Made by a program: the position numbers and the translations under genes
The notes under the pieces: generated by a model
Databases searched by the model: none
What the model was told of the DNA's origin: nothing
What the model saw: only the letters and a program-made list of their open reading frames with translations
Assembly (NCBI GenBank): GCA_023390785.1
Contig: JAEWCE010000218.1
Location: forward strand, 1-29,253
DNA from: Pseudomonadota bacterium
GTDB lineage: Bacteria; Pseudomonadota; Alphaproteobacteria; Rhizobiales; Devosiaceae
Direction: 5' to 3'
DNA: 29,253 bases
In this document: one piece after another, positions 16,059-23,648 of the stretch
Layout: the number at the start of each line of letters is the position of its first letter
How positions within the stretch are numbered: the stretch's first letter is position 1

Positions 16059-16085
16059 TAAAGGCGCGGATCGCTCCGCGCCTTC
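16059..16085. terminator. Bidirectional terminator between ppa and the MFS exporter
   Basis: GGCGCGGA (16063-16070) and TCCGCGCC (16075-16082) form a perfect 8-bp stem with a TCGC loop. AAA precedes the stem and TT follows it, so it can serve both convergent transcripts. Confidence 0.75.
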
Positions 16086-16105
16086 TGACAATCGTTTCCA
16101 GCGGC

Positions 16106-17584
16106 TTAGTGGCCGCCGCCCCAGCCGCCTTGCGGGGCGGGGTCGGGCTTCTTGATGAAGAACGTCGTGACCACCGCCAGCAGCGAGATGCTGGCGCCGA
16201 CGAGGAACGCCGTGCGAATGCCGCCGGCCAGGGCTTCGACGTCGTCGATGCCGCCCAGTGCCTGCGCGCGCGATGCCATGATGGCAATGAGCAGCGCCAC
16301 GCCGGCCGCCCCGGCAACCTGCTGGATCGAGCCGAGCAGTGCCGAGCCGTGCGAGTAGAACTCGGGCTTGACCGACCCCAGGCTCAGTGTGAACAGCGGC
16401 CCGAACAGGAACGAGAAGCCGGTGCACAGGATCAGGTAGCCGGCAACGATCAGCGGCCACCAGGTGGTTGTGCCGAGCAGCGTCATCGCCCACAGCACGC
16501 CCGAGATGATGAACATCGCCGGGATGATCAGTGGCTTGGGGCCGACCCTGTCGTAGAGCCGGCCGACGAATGGCCCCAGGATCGCCATCCACAGCCCGCC
16601 GGGCAGGAGGATGAGGCCGATATAGACCGGCTCGAGCTTCAGCACGTTCTGCAGATAATACGGCAGCAGGTTGAGGCTGCCGAACATCGAGGCCATGCCG
16701 ATCACGAACATGATGTTGGCGACGCTGAAGTTCCATGACTGGAAGGTCCTGAGGTCGAGCAGCGGCGAGCCGCTGGACTGCAGCGAAATCTGCCGCCAGA
16801 CGAACAGCACCATGGTGACAACGCCGACGCCCAGCGCGATCCATGCCACCGACTGGCTGCCGCCGGTTTCGGCATCGAGCGAGCCCAGGCCGGATAGCCC
16901 ATAGACGAGCCCGCCGAAGGCGAAGGCCGACAGGATCACCGACAGCACATCGAGGCTGGCCTTGTGCGGCGTGGTGACATTGACCATGCGGCGCATGCCC
17001 AGGGTCAGGGCGATCAGCGCGATCGGCAGCACCAGGATGAAGATGTAGTGCCAGGGCAGATAGCTGATGATCAGCCCGCCAACCACCGGACCGGCTGCCG
17101 GTGCCAGCGACATCACCACCGAGATGTTGCCCATCATGCGGCCGCGGTTCTGCGGCGGCACCAGGGTCATCACGGTCGTCATCAACAGCGGCATCATCAC
17201 CGCGGTGCCCGAGGCCTGCACCACGCGGCAGAACACCAGCACCTCGAGGTTGGGCGCGAAGATGGCCAGCGCCGTGCCGGCCGAAAACAGCGACATGGCG
17301 AGAATGAAGATGGTCCGCGTCGACAGCCGCTGCAGCAGAAAGCCGCTGATCGGGATCACCACCGCCATGGTGAGCAGGAACGCCGTCGCCAGCCACTGTG
17401 CGGCGCTCGGCGTGACGGCGAAGGCATCGCGAATCGTCGGGATGGCGACGTTCATGATGGTCTCGTTGAGCATCACCACGAACGCCGACACGAGCAGCAA
17501 ATTGATGACGAGGCTGTTGCGCGCCGCGTTGTCGGGATGCTGGGCGGCCGCCACAGTGGCGTCGGAATAGGTCTCGGAGGTCAC
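16106..17584 (-). CDS. MFS transporter, DHA2 family (EmrB-like, 14 TM) drug exporter
   Basis: A 492-aa protein with about 14 predicted transmembrane helices, the DHA2 pattern. Helix 1 carries LNETIMNVAIPTI (motif D1), the next loop GFLLQRLSTRTIF is motif-A-like, and helix 5 has GPVVGGLI (motif C, antiporter). The protein ends in a short Gly/His tail. It should export a hydrophobic drug or metabolite by proton antiport; the substrate is unknown. The start chosen is GTG 17584, because AAGGAG lies 7 nt upstream; an ATG at 17629 lies upstream of that ribosome binding site. No HlyD-type adaptor gene is adjacent. A dyad at 17668-17683 may be its operator. Confidence 0.9.
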   Translation of the reverse strand: MTSETYSDATVAAAQHPDNAARNSLVINLLLVSAFVVMLNETIMNVAIPTIRDAFAVTPSAAQWLATAFLLTMAVVIPISGFLLQRLSTRTIFILAMSLFSAGTALAIFAPNLEVLVFCRVVQASGTAVMMPLLMTTVMTLVPPQNRGRMMGNISVVMSLAPAAGPVVGGLIISYLPWHYIFILVLPIALIALTLGMRRMVNVTTPHKASLDVLSVILSAFAFGGLVYGLSGLGSLDAETGGSQSVAWIALGVGVVTMVLFVWRQISLQSSGSPLLDLRTFQSWNFSVANIMFVIGMASMFGSLNLLPYYLQNVLKLEPVYIGLILLPGGLWMAILGPFVGRLYDRVGPKPLIIPAMFIISGVLWAMTLLGTTTWWPLIVAGYLILCTGFSFLFGPLFTLSLGSVKPEFYSHGSALLGSIQQVAGAAGVALLIAIMASRAQALGGIDDVEALAGGIRTAFLVGASISLLAVVTTFFIKKPDPAPQGGWGGGH

Positions 17585-17667
17585 GAAAGGTCTCCTTGCA
17601 AGGCGCTGGGCGAAAGCTGAAGGGCGCACGGCATAGCAGAATTGCCGCGGCGGGAAAGCGAAACTTC

Positions 17668-17683
17668 TGACGATTTGTCGTCA
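17668..17683. promoter_or_regulatory. Candidate operator upstream of the MFS exporter
   Basis: TGACGA-TTTG-TCGTCA is a perfect dyad with 6-bp arms, 84 bp before the exporter GTG start. Size and position suit binding by a dimeric repressor of TetR, MarR or GntR type. No such regulator gene is adjacent. Confidence 0.45.
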
Positions 17684-17697
17684 CAAGCGGTTTGAGC

Positions 17698-17799
17698 GGG
17701 GTCACAACCCCACCCATATGTGAAGCGGGCAATCATTCTGTCTGTCCTCTCTCGGGTCCGGAGAGAGGATGCCCGCTCCCGCTGACAGATGTTGTCAGC
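17698..17799. repeat. Cluster of three hairpins in the cupin-exporter spacer
   Basis: Hairpin A is GGGGT-CACA-ACCCC (17698-17711). Hairpin B has an inner 9-bp stem TCCTCTCTC/GAGAGAGGA (17745-17753, 17761-17769) and an outer 7-bp stem GCGGGCA/TGCCCGC (17725-17731, 17770-17776), with a 13-nt one-sided bulge. Hairpin C is GCTGACA-GATGT-TGTCAGC (17781-17799). All arms pair perfectly. The cluster could be a structured leader of the exporter mRNA, a small RNA, or the end of the cupin transcript. Confidence 0.5.
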
Positions 17800-17899
17800 A
17801 GCCGTGAGGTGGGGCGTCTCGCCGGTTTCGACAACTCGACGCGCGAGCCGGCGCCGAATCGACGTAGCGCCCGTGATTTTTTCGCAACGGCCCCGCTGG

Positions 17900-18424
17900 C
17901 TAGGGCGTGCCCTTGTGGATCGGATCGATCCAGTACACCTCTTCCGGCGGCTCCACCGGGGTGATGTCGGGAATGTTGACCACCACCGCCTCATTGTCGG
18001 AGCGCACCAGCACGCATTGCAGCGGCTGGCCCGGATCGGCGTTGATCTCCTGGTGCGGCACGTAGGGCGGCACGTAGATGAAATCGCCGGCATAGGCCTC
18101 GGCGACATATTCGAGGCGCTCGCCCCAGCGCATGCGGGCGTGGCCTGACACCACGTAGATCACGCTCTCGAGCGCCCCGTGGTGGTGCACGCCGGTCTTG
18201 GCATTGGGCGCGATGGCCACGGTGCCGGCCCAGATTTTTTGTGCCCCGACCCGCGCCTGGTTGATCGCCGCCTGCCGGAACATGCCGGGCGTCTGCGCCG
18301 TATTGGGATCGAGCTGGTCGCCCTTGATGACCCGCACGCCGTCGTGCTTCCAGCGCGCCAGATCGTCGGCATGCTGATGATCAGCATGCTCATGATCGGG
18401 CCGATGGTCGTGCTCGCCGCTCAT
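17900..18424 (-). CDS. Cupin-domain protein with His-rich N-terminus
   Basis: A 174-aa protein. The first 19 residues (MSGEHDHRPDHEHADHQHA) contain six histidines, suggesting metal binding. A single conserved cupin barrel follows: motif 1 is GVHHHGALESVIYVVSG (His80-82, Glu86) and motif 2 is GDFIYVPPYVPHQEIN (His124). These give the 3-His/1-Glu metal site. The reaction is not recognisable; cupins include dioxygenases, isomerases and sensors. The ATG overlaps the stop of the upstream NAD(P)-binding gene (ATGA), so the two are co-translated and probably act together. Confidence 0.85.
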   Translation of the reverse strand: MSGEHDHRPDHEHADHQHADDLARWKHDGVRVIKGDQLDPNTAQTPGMFRQAAINQARVGAQKIWAGTVAIAPNAKTGVHHHGALESVIYVVSGHARMRWGERLEYVAEAYAGDFIYVPPYVPHQEINADPGQPLQCVLVRSDNEAVVVNIPDITPVEPPEEVYWIDPIHKGTP

Positions 18425-19080
18425 TTGCCGATCTCCTTGAACGCGTCGGCAATCGGCGTCTTGCCGCCGGTGAGCTGCAGCGCCTTGCCCTTGCTCGCCG
18501 ACGCCCCGAGCGCGGCCACCACCACCGCGGCGACATCGGCGCGCGCCACCGGTTTTTCCGGGACAGGCTCGACGCTGAGCGTCACCTTGCCGGTCGGCTT
18601 GCCGTCGGTCAGCGACCCTGGCTCGACGATGGTCCAGTCGAGGCCGGACGCCATGATGGCTTTGCCGGCGAGCCGCTTGTGCTTGTAATAGTCCTTCATC
18701 TCCTCGGTCGCCCACTCGCCGCTGAGCTTCATGCCGGTCGAGGCGCCGATCGAAGAGATGGCGACGTAGCGCCTGACCCCCGCCTTTTCGGCGGCGCGCA
18801 GCGTCTTGCGGACGCCCTTGCTGTCGATGGCGCTCGACTCGCCTGTCGCCGACCCCGCGGCAAAGACGATGCCGTCGGCGCCTTTGAACTGTGCGGCGAA
18901 CTCCGGCCCGCTCGACGTCTCGAGGTCGAGCAGCACTGTCTCGGCGCCGCGCTTGACCAGGTCGGCCATCTGCCTGGGGTTGCGGATCACGGCGACGACG
19001 CTGTCGCCCGCCTTCAGCAATTGCTCGACGATCAGCAGCCCGGTGCGGCCATGCGCGCCGATGACGACGATGCGGGACAT
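18421..19080 (-). CDS. NAD(P)-binding atypical SDR (NmrA/YwnB-like) protein
   Basis: The product is 219 aa from ATG 19080 (MSRIVVIGAHGRTG), giving the Rossmann motif GAHGRTG (Gly8, Gly11, Gly14). Later segments VAISSIGAS, GLDWTIVEPGSLTDG and a C-terminal KALQLTGGKTPI match the atypical SDR group related to NmrA and YwnB. It lacks the usual YxxxK catalytic pair at the expected position, although YKHKRLAGKAIM could play part of that role. It likely binds NAD(P)H and acts as an oxidoreductase or redox sensor. The in-frame ATG at 19131 would add an unconserved lead. It lies 60 nt after motB and is coupled to the cupin gene. Confidence 0.85.
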   Translation of the reverse strand: MSRIVVIGAHGRTGLLIVEQLLKAGDSVVAVIRNPRQMADLVKRGAETVLLDLETSSGPEFAAQFKGADGIVFAAGSATGESSAIDSKGVRKTLRAAEKAGVRRYVAISSIGASTGMKLSGEWATEEMKDYYKHKRLAGKAIMASGLDWTIVEPGSLTDGKPTGKVTLSVEPVPEKPVARADVAAVVVAALGASASKGKALQLTGGKTPIADAFKEIGK

Positions 19081-19140
19081 GCTCGCACTCCATGAAACGC
19101 TGCCGCCGACTTCAACAGCCCGCGGCGGCATTGTGCAAGC

Positions 19141-20055
19141 CTAGAAGCCCAGATCGGCCGGCACCGGCGGGGCCGAATAGAGCACGGTGATCTCCACCCG
19201 CTCATTGCCGGCGAGGTAGGGATCGTTGGGGAACAGCGGCGTCTGCGCGGCGCGGCCGATGACCGAGCGGATGCGGTCGTCGCTGAGCCCGAACTCACCC
19301 AGGATCTGCCGCACCACGTCGGCGCGGTCCATCGACAATTCCCAGGCACCGTAGCGCGGATTGTCGTAATGCGCGCCGCTGGCGGTGTGGCCGGAAATCT
19401 CGATCTGGTTGGGCAACCGCTGCAGGATCGGCGCCATTGCCGCGATCGCCTGCCGCACCGCCTCGATCGGATATTTCGAGCCCTCCGGGAACATGCGCCG
19501 CCCGTCCTGGTCCATGATCTTGATGCTGAGCCCGTCCTCGGTCTGCTCGAGGCGCAAATTCTGCGTGATCTCGGTGACCTGCGGCATGGCCTGCCACGCC
19601 TGCTGGATGCTGGCGGCAGCGGCCTTAAACTGCTGGTCGAACTTGGACTGGATGTCCTTCTTGGCGGCGTCGGTGCTCTTTTGCTCGTCGCCTTTTTCGG
19701 CGAGGCTGCCGCCCTTGACCGACAGCAACGGCCCCTGCTGGTCGTTGGCCGGCGCGGTGAACGATTCCGCCTCGTTGGGCGAGCCCGCCATCTTGGCCGT
19801 GGGGTCGTTCTCGTAGGCGGTGCCGCCCAAGACGCCGCCGGCGCCGCTCGTGGTCTGGCTCACATTGGGCGGGGCGAAATAGTCGGCGATGCCCTTCTTC
19901 TGCTCGGGCGTCGTCATGCTCATCAGCCACAGCAACAGGAAGAACGCCATCATCGCCGTGACGAAGTCGGCATAGGCGATCTTCCAGGCGCCGCCGTGAT
20001 GGGCGTGCTGGTGCTTCTTGATCCGCTTGATGATGAAGGGCGGGGTATCTGCCAT
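19141..20055 (-). CDS. motB: Flagellar motor stator protein MotB
   Basis: A 304-aa protein. The basic N-terminus (IIKRIKKHQHAHHGGAWK) is followed by the single transmembrane helix containing YADFVTAMMAFF, in which Asp30 is the proton-carrying residue. A Gly/Ser/Ala linker includes the plug region, and residues about 160-295 are an OmpA-like peptidoglycan-binding domain (QIEISGHTASG, WELSMDRADVVRQIL, NERVEI). MotB anchors the stator to the wall and conducts protons with MotA. The long linker is typical of alphaproteobacterial MotB. It follows motA by 10 nt. Confidence 0.96.
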   Translation of the reverse strand: MADTPPFIIKRIKKHQHAHHGGAWKIAYADFVTAMMAFFLLLWLMSMTTPEQKKGIADYFAPPNVSQTTSGAGGVLGGTAYENDPTAKMAGSPNEAESFTAPANDQQGPLLSVKGGSLAEKGDEQKSTDAAKKDIQSKFDQQFKAAAASIQQAWQAMPQVTEITQNLRLEQTEDGLSIKIMDQDGRRMFPEGSKYPIEAVRQAIAAMAPILQRLPNQIEISGHTASGAHYDNPRYGAWELSMDRADVVRQILGEFGLSDDRIRSVIGRAAQTPLFPNDPYLAGNERVEITVLYSAPPVPADLGF

Positions 20056-20065
20056 GCGACCCGCC

Positions 20066-20929
20066 TCAGGCGGCTTCCTTCCAGTCCGCCGTGGCCTCGT
20101 CGACCTCGAGGAAGGTGGGGCGGACTTCCGACATCAGCGCCTTGCGCGCGAATTCGATGGCGATCGCCGGGGCGTAGCCGGAGATATGCGCCAACAGCCC
20201 GACCTTGATCGACAGCAGGTATTTGTGCTCGGCCTCGTAGATATTGCGCAGCGATTGCGCCATCGGGCCGAAAAAGCCGTAGGCGCAGAAGACGCCGAGG
20301 AACGTGCCCACCAGGGCGCCGCCGATCATGTGGCCGAGAACTTCGGGCGGCTCGCTGATCGAGCCCATGGTGTGGATGACCCCGAGCACGGCGGCGACGA
20401 TGCCGAGGGCCGGCGTGCCGTCGGCCAGCGCCTGCACGGCGCCGACGAGACGCTGGTTCTCCTGCTCGTGCGTTTCGAGCTCTTCGTCCATCAGCGCTTC
20501 CATCTCGTGCGGCACGCGCGTGCCGAGCGTGACCATGCGCAGATAGTCGCACATGAACTCCACCGCATGATGGTTCTTGGCGAATTCGGGAAAGGCCTGG
20601 AACAGCCGAGATTCGTCGGGGTTCTCGATATGCTCTTCGAGCGCCAGCACGCCGCGCTGCTGCACCAGCTTGAACAGCGTGAACTGCAGCCCGAGCAGGT
20701 CGATATAGGCCGCCTTGTTGTAGCGCGGGCCGCGAAACACGGTGCTGAACATCTTGAGGCTCTGCTTCAGCACCGGCCCGGTATTGCCGATGATGAACGC
20801 GCCGAATGCCGCGCCGAGGATGATGAGCGCCTCGAACGGCTGCACCAGCACCTCGAAATGTCCGCCCTGGGCGACGTAGCCGCCGATCACCGACAGGAAG
20901 ATGATGAGGATGCCGATCGAAACACGCAT
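20066..20929 (-). CDS. motA: Flagellar motor stator protein MotA
   Basis: The product is 287 aa from ATG 20929 (MRVSIGILIIFLSVIGGYVA). It has four transmembrane helices: 1-20, about 30-50, and the PALGIVAAVLGVIHTMG and ALVGTFLGVFCAYGFFGP helices, which keep the conserved prolines. The large cytoplasmic loop has TRVPHEMEALMDEELE, the charged region that engages the rotor protein FliG. The longer frame reaching 21934 is an artefact of high GC and has no homology before MRVSIG. No other flagellar genes are in the window, so the stator pair stands apart from any flagellar cluster here. Confidence 0.95.
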   Translation of the reverse strand: MRVSIGILIIFLSVIGGYVAQGGHFEVLVQPFEALIILGAAFGAFIIGNTGPVLKQSLKMFSTVFRGPRYNKAAYIDLLGLQFTLFKLVQQRGVLALEEHIENPDESRLFQAFPEFAKNHHAVEFMCDYLRMVTLGTRVPHEMEALMDEELETHEQENQRLVGAVQALADGTPALGIVAAVLGVIHTMGSISEPPEVLGHMIGGALVGTFLGVFCAYGFFGPMAQSLRNIYEAEHKYLLSIKVGLLAHISGYAPAIAIEFARKALMSEVRPTFLEVDEATADWKEAA

Positions 20930-21070
20930 GACGCAACTACCCCCGGAAGCGGCCCATCCAGGCTGCCTCGATACGCGCTCCGCGGCCGGAACACTGGCGC
21001 GGACATGGGACGATTGATCGGACCAAAGCGGGGCGAACGGCTCGTCTCGCCCGCGAACTTCTCCGATCGA

Positions 21071-21088
21071 CGTAAAAATAGCGTTACG
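21071..21088. promoter_or_regulatory. Inverted repeat in the motA / DUF3445 divergent region
   Basis: CGTAA (21071-21075) and TTACG (21084-21088) are separated by 8 nt, in the most AT-rich part of the 249-bp divergent intergenic region. It is a candidate binding site for a regulator of motA or of the DUF3445 gene; the arms are short, so chance is possible. Confidence 0.25.
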
Positions 21089-21178
21089 GGACCAAAAATC
21101 GCCTATGCGACCCATTGATTTGCCGGCACTTTTCCGCCGCCGCTGGAGCCTTGCGCGGTGAGCGGATAGAACCGGGCC

Positions 21179-22069
21179 ATGCTCCGCCACACGCCCTATG
21201 ACGGCTCCTCGAAACTGTTCCGCATCGGGCTCGGACCGCTCGATCCGGCCGACTGGATCGACGTCGACGACCAGCTGGGCGCCGATCTCGACGAAAAGCA
21301 GCGCCTGTGGCGCGAGCGCCCGGCCGAGGTGTTTGCTGCTGAAGCGGGCACCGCGGCGGCGCAGGCCGAACTGCTGGCGCTGCTGGTGGCGCACCTGCCG
21401 GTGCGCTTTCCCGGCCACTATCGCCGCGATGGCAACGCCATGCACGTCGCGCCCGCTCGCGTGGTGCCGCTCGCCGGCGGCGCCCCGCCGCTGTGGATCG
21501 CGGCGCAGCTGGTGCAGGAGGATCTGGTGCTGTTGCGGCGCAACGAGGCAGGGTGGCGACTGGTCGCGGCGTCGCTGAGCTTTCCCTCCTCCTGGGCGCT
21601 TGCCGACAAGTTCGGCCGGCCGATGGACGAGGTGCATGCGCCTGTCCCCGGCTTCGGCGGCGGCACGCGCAATGCCGACCTCATCACCCGCATGTTCGAC
21701 AACCTTCGGCCCGAGGCCCCGATGCTGCGCTGGAACTGGTCGCTCTACGGCGACGACCGGCTGTTCCACCCCGAGACCGCCGATGCCGGCGCCCGCCGCT
21801 TCGGCGCCGGCGAACGCGCCGACCCGGTATTCCTGCGCTCCGAACGGCAGACCCTGCGGCGCCTGCCCGCCAGCGGCGACATCGTCTTCACCATCAGGAT
21901 CGCCGTCGATCCGCTTACGGCGCTGGAACGGCATTCCCGGCGGCGAGAGATCGCCACGGCGCTGATCGCCCAGCTCGAGGCGCTGAGCCCTGCCGAGCTC
22001 GCCTACAAGGGCCTGACCATCGAGCGAGGACGCCTGCTGGCGCGCCTCGGCGAGTTGCTCTTGCCCTGA
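21179..22069 (+). CDS. DUF3445 family protein (heme-dependent oxidative N-demethylase-like)
   Basis: A 296-aa protein with the DUF3445 landmarks: an LVQEDLVLLRR segment, SFPSSWALADKFGRPMDEVHAPVPGF near 132-157, the WNWSLY stretch, and RSERQTLRRLPASGDIVFTIR. Members include the alpha subunit of heme-dependent oxidative N-demethylase, which binds heme in a PAS-like fold and removes methyl groups from amines such as dimethylamine. The beta and gamma partner genes expected for a full complex are not adjacent, so this solo member could have another role. An aldo/keto reductase starts 43 nt downstream on the same strand. Confidence 0.8.
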   Translation: MLRHTPYDGSSKLFRIGLGPLDPADWIDVDDQLGADLDEKQRLWRERPAEVFAAEAGTAAAQAELLALLVAHLPVRFPGHYRRDGNAMHVAPARVVPLAGGAPPLWIAAQLVQEDLVLLRRNEAGWRLVAASLSFPSSWALADKFGRPMDEVHAPVPGFGGGTRNADLITRMFDNLRPEAPMLRWNWSLYGDDRLFHPETADAGARRFGAGERADPVFLRSERQTLRRLPASGDIVFTIRIAVDPLTALERHSRRREIATALIAQLEALSPAELAYKGLTIERGRLLARLGELLLP

Positions 22070-22112
22070 GCCGCGATCCGGTGTTGCATCCCGCCCCGAT
22101 TGGAGAGTTTCG

Positions 22113-23156
22113 ATGAAATACCGCTATCTGGGCCGCTCCGGCCTGCTCGTGTCGCGCCTTTGCCTCGGCACCATGACCTTCGGCAACCCCGACTGGGGCT
22201 GCGACCTCGACACCTCGCGCGCCATCGTCAAGGCCTTCGTCGCCGGCGGCGGCAATTTCATCGACACCGCCGACATGTATTCGGCCGGCAAGTCCGAGAG
22301 CATGCTGGGCGACATCCTCAAGGACTATGCCCGCGCCGACATCGTGCTGGCGAGCAAAGGCTGGTTCCCGACCGGCGAGGCGGTGACGGCGCGCGGCCTC
22401 AGCCGCAAGCACATCGTCGAGGCCTGCGAGGCGAGCCTCAAGCGGCTCGGCACCGACTTCATCGACCTCTACCAGTTCCACGGCCCCGACCCCTACACCC
22501 CGCTCGAGGAATCGCTGCGCGCCGCCGCCGATCTGATCCGCGCCGGCAAGGTGCGCTATCTCGGCTGCTCCAATTTCTACGGCTGGCAGATCGCCCGCGC
22601 CAACGGCGTCGCCGCGCTCAAGGGGTTCGAGCCGCTGGTCTCGGCGCAGCACCTCTACAACCTCGTGCGCCGCGACATCGAGCGTGAGGTGCTGCCCGCC
22701 TGCGACAATGAGGGGCTAGGCATGATCTGCTGGAGCCCGCTCGCCGCCGGCATGCTGTCGGGCAAATATCGCGGCCAGGACAAGCCCGAGGCCGGCACCC
22801 GCCACGGCCACCAGCAGGCGATTCTCGTCGGCCGCTACTGGTCCGACGACGCCGCGAAAATGGTCGATGCCGTGGTCGCCGCCGCCGAGGAGCTGGGCAA
22901 GACCCCGAGCCAGGTGGCGCTGAGCTGGCTGTTCGGCGACCCGCGCATCACCGCCGCCATCGTCGGCGCCCGCCGCGTCGACCAGATCGTCGAAAACCTC
23001 GACGCCGGCGATTTCGACCTGCCCCTCGAGCTGCGCCAGCAGCTCACCGACGCCATGCCGCTGCCCATGGGCTATCCGTATGAATGGACGACGACCAGCG
23101 GCCCGACCCTGAAGCGGGGCGAATTGGACCCGGTGCATATGGTGCGGATGCCGTAG
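22113..23156 (+). CDS. Aldo/keto reductase
   Basis: A 347-aa AKR with the catalytic tetrad visible: Asp51 (NFIDTAD), Tyr56, Lys82 (LASKGW) and His123 (LYQFHGPD). The C-terminal part includes LGCSNFYGWQI, GMICWSPLAAGMLSGKY and ITAAIVGARRVDQIVENL, which bind NADP(H). It belongs to the group of YajO/Tas-like reductases acting on aldehydes or small ketones; the physiological substrate cannot be read. ATG 22113 has GGAGAG upstream. It is likely co-transcribed with the DUF3445 gene. Confidence 0.92.
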   Translation: MKYRYLGRSGLLVSRLCLGTMTFGNPDWGCDLDTSRAIVKAFVAGGGNFIDTADMYSAGKSESMLGDILKDYARADIVLASKGWFPTGEAVTARGLSRKHIVEACEASLKRLGTDFIDLYQFHGPDPYTPLEESLRAAADLIRAGKVRYLGCSNFYGWQIARANGVAALKGFEPLVSAQHLYNLVRRDIEREVLPACDNEGLGMICWSPLAAGMLSGKYRGQDKPEAGTRHGHQQAILVGRYWSDDAAKMVDAVVAAAEELGKTPSQVALSWLFGDPRITAAIVGARRVDQIVENLDAGDFDLPLELRQQLTDAMPLPMGYPYEWTTTSGPTLKRGELDPVHMVRMP

Positions 23157-23197
23157 GTCCCCCGCAGCGGCCCTGGCAGTGTCCGCGGAGAGGCTCA

Positions 23198-23554
23198 ATG
23201 ATCATTGCGACGCGCGAACTGACGGCGATCTGCAAGTCAGGTGAAGAAAAGCCGGTCGTGCTGCGGCTCGAAGCGCCGGTTCTCGAAAACGGCATGTGGC
23301 GATGCTGGTACGAAATCGACTTTCCTGAGGATGGCTGGCCGGCTCAAACCCGCCGCTCTTACGCAGGTGGGGCCGATGCGATGGATGCGCTCCAGCTTGG
23401 ACTCATGAAGCTCGGCACCGAACTGCATTTCAACAGCTATCACGATGAGCACAAACTCTACTGGACGAAGGGGCAGGAAGGTTACGGCCTGATCGTGCCC
23501 AAGAACGCGCGTGACCTTCTGCGGGGGGATGACGTCGTGTTCTACGGCGACTGA
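23198..23554 (+). CDS. Small hypothetical protein, DUF6968-like
   Basis: The product is 118 aa from ATG 23198 (MIIATRELTAICKSGEEKPV), with GGAGAGG just upstream. A longer frame from 23084 would overlap the reductase gene and is rejected. Features are an N-terminal beta strand pair, WRCWYEIDFPEDGWP, a GGADAMDALQLGLMKLGTELHF helix, and a C-terminal GYGLIVPKNARDLLRGDD. This pattern resembles the DUF6968 family of unknown function; the assignment is from memory and tentative. No signal peptide or membrane segment. A strong hairpin follows 20 nt after the stop. Confidence 0.7.
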   Translation: MIIATRELTAICKSGEEKPVVLRLEAPVLENGMWRCWYEIDFPEDGWPAQTRRSYAGGADAMDALQLGLMKLGTELHFNSYHDEHKLYWTKGQEGYGLIVPKNARDLLRGDDVVFYGD

Positions 23555-23573
23555 TTTCGGTGTGCGGTACAGA

Positions 23574-23605
23574 TGCCGCAAGAACCAGATGCTGCCCTTG
23601 CGGCA
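23574..23605. terminator. Hairpin between the DUF6968-like gene and the cell-wall hydrolase
   Basis: TGCCGCAAG (23574-23582) and CTTGCGGCA (23597-23605) are perfect 9-bp arms with a 14-nt loop. A second small hairpin, ACCAC-CCT-GTGGT, lies at 23616-23628. They sit in the 94-bp convergent gap and probably end both transcripts, although no T-tract follows. Confidence 0.5.
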
Positions 23606-23648
23606 CGCGCATCGCACCACCCTGTGGTCCCGCGGCTTCGTTCGGTTT

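Larger units (their letters stand above)
17585..17899. other. 315-bp intergenic region with a dyad and several hairpins
   Basis: This space separates the end of the cupin gene from the start of the exporter, both on the minus strand. No credible ORF is seen. It holds the exporter ribosome binding site, a 16-bp dyad (17668-17683) and three hairpins between 17698 and 17799, described separately. It should contain the exporter promoter and the 3' end of the cupin transcript. Confidence 0.6.

Noticed and set aside
15918..17732. 604-codon minus-strand frame over the MFS exporter
   Set aside because: Shifted frame of the exporter, His/Arg/Ala-rich and lacking hydrophobic helices.
20930..21934. N-terminal extension of MotA up to 21934
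   Set aside because: It runs antisense through the DUF3445 gene, and MotA homology starts exactly at MRVSIG (20929).
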